Below are positions 22,231-31,964 of a DNA stretch of 64,000 nucleotides, one piece after another. A model generated the notes under the pieces. That model was not told where the DNA came from. It saw only the letters and a program-made list of their open reading frames with translations, and did no database searches. This DNA comes from Hortaea werneckii. Taxonomy: Eukaryota > Ascomycota > Dothideomycetes > Mycosphaerellales > Teratosphaeriaceae. Numbering within the stretch: the stretch's first letter is position 1; each line of letters starts with the position of its first letter. Location: NCBI GenBank assembly GCA_037044905.1, contig JBAOKB010000154.1, positions 1-64,000 of the forward strand, in the 5' to 3' direction. A program made the position numbers and the translations under genes.

Positions 22231-22872
22231 GTCGGCTGAGTAGGGCTTGGGAGACCTACATCTGCGCTTGACAGGTGATGATGAAGGCGAAGAAGGAAGG
22301 TGCTACGAGGGATGGATCATGTGGGTGGCGAATGGCGAGCAGGAGGCGTGTGAAGCGTCGCTCTATCGATTGTTACAGAGTGGTGCACGCAGGGCGATCT
22401 CAATGCCGATGCAGCGCAGTGATGAAACCAATTAAGACAGTCGGGATAGAGGGGTTGCTAGACAATCGAGTACTGTATATCGGGGGGATCATGTCGTATG
22501 CCCGACGCCTCCCCGGATGAAGCGGGAGTTTTACCGGAGACGCGGTTCAAAGTCATACCTTCCCCGTAGTAGTCATGCAGGAGAAAGCTTGGCTTGGGTG
22601 ATGATGACCTCACTGGCCGGACCTCCACGCAATCCACCTAAGCCGCGATCGAGAGATCCCTCCCCTCCCTCCTCATTGGCTTGATTGCCCGGCAGCGGAC
22701 TCAGTCTAGAGCCGAACAAGCCTCGCTCTTGCTTTGCGGCCGGTACACCTCCCAACCAAGCTACCTAACCTCTCCAGCCAAGTCTCCTCTGACTTTGCTT
22801 CCTTTTTCTTGTCTTATTAGTACATACTACTTGGGCCTACATTCACCCCGTGGTCGAAGCCGGAATTGATTA

Positions 22873-22950
22873 TTGACTGATCAATTGTTCGACTGATCGA
22901 CGAGCTGACCAGCTGACTGACTGATCCGTCGCATGCTCAGTCAGTCGCTC
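22873..22950. repeat. Cluster of short GACTGAT(C)-type repeats in a gene leader
   Basis: Several near-identical short words occur in about 78 nt: GACTGATCAA, GACTGATCGA, GCTGACCAGCTGACTGACTGA and the inverted TCAGTCAGTC. They lie 160-235 nt before the start of the polytopic membrane protein gene. The repetition is seen directly; a regulatory role is only possible. Confidence 0.35.
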
Positions 22951-23107
22951 GCCAATATTTGCTGACGACCATTGTCTTATTATTCGATCCGGCCGGTCCG
23001 CGCGCGTACACACGACTTTATCTAAACCTCTGCCGCCCAAATACACGGTGAAGAGTGACGGGCGTTGTTGCAACAATTCCTGGTCGCACATTCCGGGGAA
23101 CGCCAAG

Positions 23108-24615
23108 ATGGAGGAGGACCCAAAGGACCACGATTTCGACCAGCGACACGATGGCCCATTCGAACGACCGTCACTACACATGCGCCGTCAGTCCTCCAAA
23201 GAAGGACAATCGCCTGGCGGCACGGCGCGGAGTGCACCGGAACAGGATGAACAGTATCATACCCCCATGAGCCCCGACGAAGGGCGCAAGAGTTTCCAGA
23301 TCAAGGGAAGGAGGAGTACACAACAACAGCAACAACCAGACCAATCACAACCAGACCGACCCGAAATAACACACACACCATCAGGAGGAACCGCCCCTCG
23401 AACGAGTATGCAAACGACCCGCCCCATCGGAGCACCTCGACCCAGCAAGGACTTCGACCAACGACGCGACGGACCCTTCGGCAGGCCTTCGCTCAACATG
23501 ACCCGACCACCGCGACGCAGGTCATCCGGTCAACCCTTCCCAACCGATCCGGACGGTCGCCGTCCCACACTGGAGAAGACGCATGAGGAGCATCCCGGGC
23601 CCGGAGGCGAAAGCGACCATAGCCCACCCAGCATGGAGATGCTCCCGAGCTCAACGGACCCCATCTTCCAACCCGAACCGCCCCCGTTACACTACAGCCT
23701 GTACGACCGTAAATGGAGCATCATCTTCTTCTGGGGGCTGATCCTCATCGACTGCATCGCCATGCCGCTCGTGCTGTACTTCTGCCTCTGGCACCTGACG
23801 GACCTGTCCCCGAACACCGTCTTCTCCATTGTCACCGCCGCGCTGGGCGGCATCAGCATCTTCGAGTACTTCATCCGGCTGAGACGCTTGTGGATGAAGG
23901 CCAGTACCTGTCGCCCCATCGGCTCCCGGAGGATTTACCTCGACTGGTTCCACTGGAACTTCACCTTCGGGTGGATCATCATCATGATCGAGCTGATCGT
24001 GTAAGTATCCCACTATCACCACCACACAAAACCAAACAGACAAGCTTCCAAAAAGAGAAAAAAAAAAAAAAGGAAAGACAAAGCTAACCCTTCATGTTTT
24101 TCCTTAGCGGCACCGTCCCCGAACACCCCCCCATCCGCCTGCTCGCCATGCCCTGCGCCAGCATGCTGTACGTCTTCGGCACCGAACTCATCGTCTGCGA
24201 CGTGCTGCGGTACTTCCACATCCCCGCACCCGTCCGCGTCTCCTCCGTGCCCAAAGGCAGCCAGCTCCGACCCTGCGTCTACTCGATGATCGAGGACATC
24301 GTGGCCGTGGACGGCAGCGGCGGGACGGCGTACCGCGAAAACTTAAACCGGCGGTACGAAGCCTCGCACGTGTTCCGCGCGATGCTGCGGCGGCTGGGGA
24401 TTTTCTGGGCCCTGGGCGCCATGGGCATCGCGGTCGTGTTGACGATTTTGATTTTTACGATCGATGACGAGGCCGCGTATGTGGTGGGCTGGGCGGTGCC
24501 GTTTGTCTGGGCCGGGTTCTGGACGTTGGCGACGTGGCTTTATGTGCGGGTGAAGCTGCGGGAGGAGAAGGTTGCTTGGGCCGAGGAGGTGGCGGCGAAG
24601 AATGCGGCGATCTAG
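23108..24615 (+). CDS. Polytopic membrane protein with duplicated N-terminal motif, unknown function
   Basis: Two exons (23108..24000 and 24108..24615) separated by a 107-nt intron (GTAAGT...CCTTAG) join in phase to 466 aa. The first ATG gives MEEDPKDHDFDQRHDGPFER. The N-terminal 180 residues are polar and disordered and contain a duplicated motif: DFDQRHDGPFERPSLHM and DFDQRRDGPFGRPSLNM, about 100 residues apart. The remaining part holds about six hydrophobic helices, for example WSIIFFWGLILIDCIAMPLV, FGWIIIMIELIV and LGIFWALGAMGIAVVLTILI. A Trp/His-rich loop (LDWFHWNFTFGW) follows the third helix. Membrane location is clear; I do not recognise a transporter or enzyme family. The intron lies within a helix and contains a 15-nt A run. 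Confidence 0.75.
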
Positions 24616-25169
24616 CCTCGTGCGTTATTGTCCGCCTCTCTCTCTCTCTCTCTCTACCTTAATTTTCTATTGCTTTCCGGTCATGCTTTTTTTCCCTTTT
24701 TTTTTTTTTTGGTTTGTCTTGGGAAATCGGGAAGCGAGCGAGCATTGCATAGCGGAGCATGAGATTTTCTTCAAATCCTTTGCCGCATTTTTTACTGGCT
24801 TTGAATGAAAGAAGCCAGAGTCAATTCTTTGGGAGAAAAAATTGGACACTGTACATCAACTAGACAGACAGATGGGACTGATTCAGTCTGGCATGAAAGA
24901 ATGAGATACCCCATGAGACGATTGCACTCTTATACACTACTGTCGGCTGCTATCTACTATTATCATACAGCAAGGGACGCTCCAGCTCTCAGACATGACA
25001 CTAGCACTAACCGACCAAGAATTGCAGTCGAGAAACTATGATCGCGAACTACATGACAGAAGAGAGCGCAAAAAAAAAAAAAAAAAAAGGAGAAAAGAAA
25101 GGAGGATCAAGATAAAGGCCCGCCCGGTCGGATAAGAAAACGGGCGTCTGGCCCTCAGATCTGCTCTAC

Positions 25170-25170
<1 letters not shown>

Positions 25171-25206
<36 letters not shown>
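25171..25206. repeat. 36-nt poly(C) homopolymer
   Basis: An uninterrupted run of 36 C lies between the convergent ends of the polytopic membrane gene and the proline-rich gene. Poly(A) runs flank it (about 25069-25088 and 25287-25299). A C tract this long is very unusual; its exact length in the assembly should be distrusted. Confidence 0.9.
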
Positions 25207-25684
25207 TTCCCCAACATCATTCCAACTCCCAAGCCTCATCACCTGAGAGGGGCAAGGGAAAAGAACAGAAGGAAGGGGGAAAAACAAAAAAAAAAAAAAT
25301 CAAGGAGATGAAAATAAAGGAAGGAACAAAACCCCGTCCCCCTTCTCCCTCTCTTGCCTCTCTCCTCACTATCCTGATACATCAATTCCACGCCCCACTT
25401 TAAATCAATAGAAGGGGGAGAGAAGCAAGGATAAAAATATAAAGAAAAAGAAGAAAAAGAAAAAGACCATTCCACCCTCCTCCTCCTCTCTCGGACTTGC
25501 ATCCACACTTACTATCCCCAAACCCCAAAATCTCCGAAGGCAAGAAGGGACTCCTTTTTGTGGTAAGTGGTGGCTCTTGTCCTCTTTTTCGCAAGGAAAA
25601 GTAGTCTTTCCAGCTTGTTAAGAGGGAGGGACGGGGCGTTGGTGGGCGCGCGATGAGGCAAAACTTGATTTTTTTTTCCTTGAG

Positions 25685-26800
25685 TCAATCGACGAATACG
25701 TTCACCCCCCTCTCTCTGACTTCAGTCACGCTGTTCCGGAACCATTCCACGACATGCCGTTGGTTCCGCACGAGGTAGTCTTTCCACCCCGCCAACGTCT
25801 CGGAGACGTCGGTTCGTTTCCTGCTACGTCTGGTGGTGGCGGCGGTGTTGGGTAGAGCTGAGGAGTAGGAGGGTACTGATGAAGCCGAAGGAGCATCAGC
25901 AGCAGGAGGAGGAGGAGGAGGAGGAGGAGGAGGAGGAGGAGGAGGAAGAAGGGCGGATGGATCCGTCGTACGAGTCTTCCCCTTACGATCTTCTTTGTCC
26001 CTTAACTCCAGTGATGGCGGCGAGGATATCAGCGGCGACGACGAACAGGGCGGCGGCATGGCTGGGTCTGATTCCACTGGTTTGGGCGGCCACGAAATCC
26101 CTTTCCCGTTCTCTACCCGTGGTCTGAGAAGCCGGCCCCGAATCCTGTCTCTCGCCTCGAGAACTTGAAAGTGTCGGACCTGCCTGTCACGATGGAGCAC
26201 GTCGTCCTCTGATCTCGAGCGGTGCAGCAGACTGGCCCAGTCCAGCTCGCTTCCGAGATCGGATTGGGAGGTTTCAGTAGGGAGCGGGGAAGCCGTCGCC
26301 ACTTGCGCTGCCTTAGGGGAAATACCTCTGATCTTGATGAAATCGGGCGGATTGGTGGCGATGTGAGTATGGGTCTCCTGGGTCAAGCGCTCACCTCCTC
26401 TTCCTCGCATATCAGGAGAATCCAGGGTGCCGGAAGCATATCCCACCTCCCGCCGCCCATCCCCCTTCCAGGCATGGGACAGACAAGCCTCAACCACATC
26501 CGCGATCATGGATTCGCTGATATCTTCTCCCATGTCTCCCTTCGCGGTGGCTCTAGCCAGGTATTCCCGGACTACGTCCGTCATACGGGCCAATTGCCTG
26601 TATGCAGCGGCTCGACTGGTGTCGAAGGCGAGAGAAGTGGGAGGGGTTGCGTGCAGAACGCGGTATAAGCGGCGGAAATGCAGGAGCGCGAGGTCCTTGT
26701 GGATATCTTCCATTGGGGAAGCAAGGAGTTCGGGTTCTGTGAGGAGGGGGGAGAGGGGTTGGATCGCTCCGGGTAATGGTGATGAGGTTATCGAGGCCAT
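25685..26800 (-). CDS. Proline-rich orphan protein with polymorphic poly-Pro tract
   Basis: A reverse-strand ORF of 371 aa from ATG 26800 (MASITSSPLPGAIQPLSPLL). The N-terminal third is helical (LLHFRRLYRVLHATPPTSLA, YRQLARMTDVVREYLARATA). The middle is low-complexity and polar. A run of about 14 prolines sits near residue 285-300, encoded by a GGA/TCC trinucleotide repeat at about 25904-25945. A basic C-terminal helix (GWKDYLVRNQRHVVEWFRNS) ends the protein. I do not recognise a family. A second ATG frame begins upstream at 26930 (MAITVTASHLVTRNDIPYLY) in another register and overlaps the start; it could be an upstream ORF or a mis-registered first exon, so the 5' end is uncertain. Confidence 0.55.
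   Translation of the reverse strand: MASITSSPLPGAIQPLSPLLTEPELLASPMEDIHKDLALLHFRRLYRVLHATPPTSLAFDTSRAAAYRQLARMTDVVREYLARATAKGDMGEDISESMIADVVEACLSHAWKGDGRREVGYASGTLDSPDMRGRGGERLTQETHTHIATNPPDFIKIRGISPKAAQVATASPLPTETSQSDLGSELDWASLLHRSRSEDDVLHRDRQVRHFQVLEARDRIRGRLLRPRVENGKGISWPPKPVESDPAMPPPCSSSPLISSPPSLELRDKEDRKGKTRTTDPSALLPPPPPPPPPPPPPPAADAPSASSVPSYSSALPNTAATTRRSRKRTDVSETLAGWKDYLVRNQRHVVEWFRNSVTEVRERGVNVFVD
25904..25945. repeat. GGA/TCC trinucleotide microsatellite (poly-Pro in the protein)
   Basis: About 14 consecutive GGA triplets on the plus strand, read as poly-proline by the reverse-strand gene. Triplet length changes here would alter the protein without a frameshift. Confidence 0.85.
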
Positions 26801-27230
26801 GGTTCAGATGGGCTGTTAGTGCGGCATTCTCGAAGGTGAGATTGATAACGTCCTTGGTGAGAGGCGAAATGTAGAGATACGGAATGTCATTGCGTGTGAC
26901 TAGATGACTTGCAGTGACTGTGATAGCCATTTGGAGGCATCACGGTGGCCATGTCTTGCATGCTCACCCCCTTTTCCACGTCACGCTGATCCTGTTTTGG
27001 ACAATCAGTCATTGGGTCATTAGGTACGACAGCAGACTTCCATAACAAGGTATTTCCGCATGCAAGATTCGGACAGCATCGACCTGTCATAATGAGATAT
27101 GAAGCTACTGTGATGGGGCAAAAAAAAAAAAAAAAAAAAGAAACGACATCGAAAAATGATATCCAGGTGCGAGACACTCACACATCCGCTCCTACCCAAC
27201 GCCCTCGCTACAACATCTCGTCCAATAGTA

Positions 27231-29113
27231 CTACAACTGAATCTGAAACCTTGGATGAGTCCGAAGCTTCTCACCATACCAGTAGAACAGAAGCGGGATG
27301 GGACACATCCCCAGAGCGATAAAGGCTAAGAGCGAATTACCCCAGCCTAGCCCGAGGGTGTTGTACCTGGGTATCATCAGCTTCCACAACCAACCACTGG
27401 CAACGGAGTGTTAGAGGAAAAAGAAAGGGCAGGGACGTACATCGATAGGCCAAAAAGTGGAAAAGTAGCCCCGAACAGGGATCGGAGGACGGTATTGGCT
27501 GCCATGGCTGAGGCGGCGTAGATAGTGAAGCTGGAAAAGGCTCAATCAGCAAATTTGCATAGGGCACGGATTGGAGACGTGAAGAAGGGTCACTTACGTA
27601 TCGACAAGGTACGTGTTGATGCACATAAAAGCCGCAATGAGCCCAATACCCACGAATAGCGTGCCGAGGAGTGGGACAGCCCATTGAATCTATCGAGTCA
27701 TCAGTAAGCCGACTTACCATTGCTCAGACTTTTGACTGGGTGGATTCCCTCGGAAGGAAGAAGAGGAATGCCTACATGATACTGCGCCGTCCATCCGTAC
27801 AAGAACAGACCCAACGGGATCGTGGGTCCCGCATAGATTAGCATAGGAAGACGGTACTCCGGCTTGACCTTTCCATCATTATGTTTCCGCGCAAGGTACT
27901 GCATCAGGGGATCAGAAGCCTTGCCGAGGATGGCCAGACCCAGCAGCATCCCGATACCGCAACCGATATACACGAGCCCGACGGTGCCCTGGGAGAAACC
28001 GTAGTTGTCCTCGAACACGAAAGTGAAGGTGGTGAAGAGGAGGTAAAGAATCGCGTAGACGAAAGCCATGTACAGACTCATAAGCGCGCAGATGGGGGAG
28101 AGGAAAAGGAGTTTAGTCGGCCGAACGATGGCTCGGATGAAGAGCTCGTGCGCGGGGAGCTGCTGATCGAGTTTGGACCTTAGACGCTGATTCCCCGTCT
28201 CCTTGCGCAGTTTCCTCGTCTTCCGCTCCAGCAACGTCGGGGGGTACGTCTCCTCCAAAGCGAAGAGTCCCGCGATCGTCATGACGCCTATGGCGATCGC
28301 GATGACCCAGAAGATCCAGCGCCAGCCTTCAGCCTGCGCCAGAAACCCTCCCGCCACGGGACCGATGACAGGACCTAGAAGGGGTCCCATCGCCCAGATG
28401 GCCATTGCGCCGCCACGTTGCTCGGGCTTCATCAGATCCGCGATCGTGCCGCCACCGTTGGTAATAGGCGCGATGCCCCAGATCCCCGCCAGGAACCGAA
28501 ACCCAATGAGCATGTTCATGCTGGTGGATAGAGCGCACGCGACGGTGAAGAGGATAAAACCCACATTACAGACATGGTAGACGATCGCTCGGCCGTACAG
28601 CTCGCTCAGCGGCGCCACAACGAGGGGCCCGAAGGCGAAGCCGAGCAGGTAGACGGACACGACGAAGGTGGCGATGTTCTCGTTGTCGGAGTGGAAGGTC
28701 CGCATTACCTCTGGGACGCCCGGGGCGAACATAGATGAGGCTAGGGGTGTTAGGAGGGTGAGGGCGGAGAGGACGGCGATGTTGGTCCATTTGCGGGTGG
28801 CGGACCAGTTGACGGGATTAGCTGGGTCGTCGGGGCCATCCCAGTCGACGATGTTGGGGTCGAGGGCTTCTTGTTCCTGCTCTGCGGCGATGGGTCCTTT
28901 TTCGGGATCGTCGAGTGGCTCGTTGAGAGAAGCATTGGAGGAGTCGGGCTTTCTTGCGTCTGGGCTCGTCTTGGTGGCGAACGTCTCGGGTTTATGGTTT
29001 TCAGTGACGCGGTCGTGCGGTGCTACATCAGCATCGTGGCCTTCTTCGTATGCGAGTCGTTCTTTTTCAGGTAGATCGCCGCCCTCGAAGGCGGGAATGC
29101 TGGGCGCAGCCAT
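27231..29113 (-). CDS. MFS exporter, DHA1-type multidrug/polyamine transporter, four exons
   Basis: Four exons (29113..27776, 27689..27598, 27530..27441, 27366..27231) give 551 aa. The acidic N-terminal tail ends in DWDGPDDPANPVNWSATRKW, the usual entry to the fungal DHA1 drug:H+ antiporters. The MFS loop motif appears as SELYGRAIVYHV, and motif C as GPLLGPVIGPVAGGFLAQ. The last exons supply WAVPLLGTLFVGIGLIAAF, FTIYAASAMAANTVLRSLFG and a final WGNSLLAFIALGMCPIPLLF. Intron 1 uses GTAGGC as donor; the better-looking GTAAGT 58 nt downstream would break the frame. Introns 2 and 3 use GTAAGT and GTACGT. About twelve helices predict a plasma-membrane exporter. The substrate is unknown; fungicide or metabolite efflux is the family's usual role. 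Confidence 0.88.
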
Positions 29114-31964
29114 GCTGCGATATCAAGTCTGTCCGTCATAACGTTAGCTTGCCGATAGAGTAATCCAAGGTCAATAGATGTCATTGAATGGCAGTCCAAA
29201 GATAGTATGCAGGCTATAAAGGTGCGATTCCTGAATAAGAGACATTGTTTGTTCATGCTTTCGAGTACACACCATTCGTGCCTCTGAAGTCGAATAATCA
29301 GAGCTAATGGGCAACTCACCAGATTCCAAAGCTAGCCGAAAGGAACGTGGGGAAGACGACATCCACGTCCTAGATAGCCAAGTAACCTTTCTCCTAACGG
29401 TTCCAAACCAACCCTTGAAAACTCGCCTGTTCCAACACAAAGCTCTACGAGCTGTATGCAAATATGATCTTCTCGCAGCCGGCAGACATGAGAGAGAGAA
29501 GTAAGGAATAGGGACTCGGACAAACGAATAAATCCGATCATCAGAAGTAGCAGCCCCATGCACCATTACTACCCTGCATACACCCACCAAACCGGTCAAA
29601 GGAGTTCATTTATGTTGCCGAATAGCCGTCCATCTTTCCCCAGACCGCCGGGCGGGGAGAGGGGAGCGGATCACGGAATGCGGTATCTTGACGAGCTTGA
29701 AGTTGCTTGAAAAAAGGCCGGGCTTGTGCAAGGATTGTGCAGGGAATTATGCCGCCTGCGCGAATAAGGAAACATCTAGCCCTTCTTCCTTTGCTGAGCA
29801 TTCTGCAGCTCTGTGCTGTGACAATTAGATTGCCATGCATCCCCTCGGCGTTAGGAGGGATGTGCTGTGCATAAAGTCCGAGTTCAGCATGGGGGGCAGT
29901 TGTCCAGATCTTCTCCCGTTGTTTGGCTACTGACGAGAGGACCTATTTCTTCAAAGGCCTTTGGGGTCGGGAGTCTCCCTAAACGTCCACAGCCCGGCCA
30001 TTAGGACGGAGATTGATGGCAGGTATGCGACCTACTTCGGGGTTAAAGGAAGGATTGCGCATGATCACCGTCTGCCACCATTGTAGTCGACTCGGAGTGT
30101 AGCAGAGTAGAGGTCTCAACTCTAGATTTCGAGAGGGCGTTGTCGAGATGCACTCTCACATGATTGAGTAGGAAAGACATTCGAGCAGAAAGATCGTCCT
30201 CGAGCTGCCTGTGACCCTCAACAATGTAGGAAGGGACGACGATCTCGTCCTCGACCGCCCAATACATAGTACGTAGTCGGCAAGGTCAACGCTTCCACCC
30301 CCACAGTTTGCCTGGGATCCATCAGATGTGATCGTTTCCCCCAGAACTTGGATGAGTCCAAGTATGCGTAAATGCTATTCACTCATTTCTGAAACCTGAA
30401 CCGCAAAAAGACATCTAAAGCGGCATTCTCGATATCCCCTCCTTCTCTTACTAGTAAGAGGACCACCTCACTCACCACGTAGCCGCCTAGTAAACCCTTC
30501 TATCCCACTCCAAGGTCGTCGATCAATCGCATGCGAGTCATCTTAGTGGTTGCAGGAGTAGTCCCGTGTAATTGGGATGCTCTCCACCGTTGATTTTTCC
30601 AGCATCGCGACTAGCAATCTTAAATAGAATACATCGTCGATGAGCCGCATGCAACACACTCGGTGGTCACTGAGAAATCCCACTCAAATGTTGTACCTTC
30701 AAATCTCGATAGTCCAGCATCACCACTAACAACCCTCGACGGGATGGACTGGGTAGTTGTTTGCATGCAAACCCTCCAGTCGGTGATCACCGGAGAGAAA
30801 CTCCTCCGTAAACGCCGTACCTTCCACCTTTCATAATCAGGCATCGTCACCAAAGATTCGGGTTGAGCAGAGTGAGCAATACTCGTTCGAAAGCAAGCAG
30901 TCGGTCCAGGAGGGCAACCGCACGATTCCCCCTCCGCAAAAGCCATATCGTACCTTTCACCTCCCGTCGAAAAAAGTAAGCCCAGCATCACTACCCAGAA
31001 ATTTCGAGACGGAAAAAGTAACCCATGTAGGAAGCCAGGCAGTCGAATGAAACGCACGCCTGCCTGCCTACCCAACCCATCTCCTAAGAGTGTTCCCAAC
31101 GTAAGTGAACCCATAGACGCCGTACACACCTTCAGAATCTCGGGATTCTATCACCGCCCACGCAGAAAGGATGTCCAGATAAGATAGGCTAAGGTGGCTT
31201 TTCCTGAAATAGCCAGGTGACCGCCTCCAATCCTCCCATGCGCGGTCGCGATAGGAACCTCCCCCTTCCTTACCCCTCTTTAGTACCACAACGCCGTCCC
31301 GCCCTTCCATCCATGAAGGGAGGGTGTCCAGCACTCGATCACGTATATTCTGGAACCGCCGACATTGTCCCAGTCCAGTCGTCGGGAACGGAGCTCCCCG
31401 TCCTGCGGACGAAGTAGGTAGGTGAAGAATGATGAGGAAATTATTCAATCCAACCATCCATCCACTCGGGGGGTGAGGGGAGGGGAGGGGAGGAGTCGTA
31501 GAAAGCAAAAGACCGTAAACTCCTTCCAAGGGGAAGCTTGAGGGGGGAAGGGGAGGACATGGTATAGAGAGAGAGATGATAGTCAAAAAAGGAAAAAGGA
31601 AAGGGAGGGTAGGTTAAGTTTTCATGGGTATCGTTTTCCCTCACTTTCATCATCATCAAGGGAAACAAAAAAGTATCTATCTTGGGCTATTCTATATTTT
31701 TCGAGAAAATCATGCATCTCACATCTCACATTCCCATATTTCCATCGATCATCAAGACATCTCTCATACCTCTTCCTTCTGTGCACGCACACTTCGTCCG
31801 CAGTTCGGGCCAGTGGCAAAAGATCAAAGCGGAAAAAAAAAAGGCACCCAGCGCCCTACACCCGTGCATTCCATGCATCCATCCATCCTTCCTTCCACAA
31901 GCTATGACTCTTCTCAATCAGCCCTTCAAACAATTCAACAGAGCAGCAAAAGAAAGACCTTCTC
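29114..31964. other. Long intergenic region holding a decayed tandem array
   Basis: Some 2.85 kb between the MFS gene's start and the GPD1 stop. It contains the MFS promoter, one small ATG ORF on the minus strand (30267..30043, 74 codons, MYWAVEDEIVVPSYIVEGHR) with protein-like composition but no known relative, and the tandem array at 30528-31160 listed separately. GA-rich and CT-rich tracts lie at 31470-31620. No tRNA was seen. Confidence 0.4.
30528..31160. repeat. Diverged tandem repeat, about five units of 115-142 nt
   Basis: Units start at about 30528, 30649, 30764, 30891 and 31033. Shared landmarks recur in order within most units: a CATGCAA or AAGCAAGCAG start, a CAGTCGGT-like word, a GTACCTTC-A-CT core (GTACCTTCAAATCTC, GTACCTTCCACCTTT, GTACCTTTCACCTCC, GTACACACCTTCAG) and an end of the form AGCATC-CAC/ACTA. 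Differences between units are often C/T or G/A (ATGTTGTACC versus ACGCCGTACC). The repetition was seen by eye and unit limits are approximate. Confidence 0.55.
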
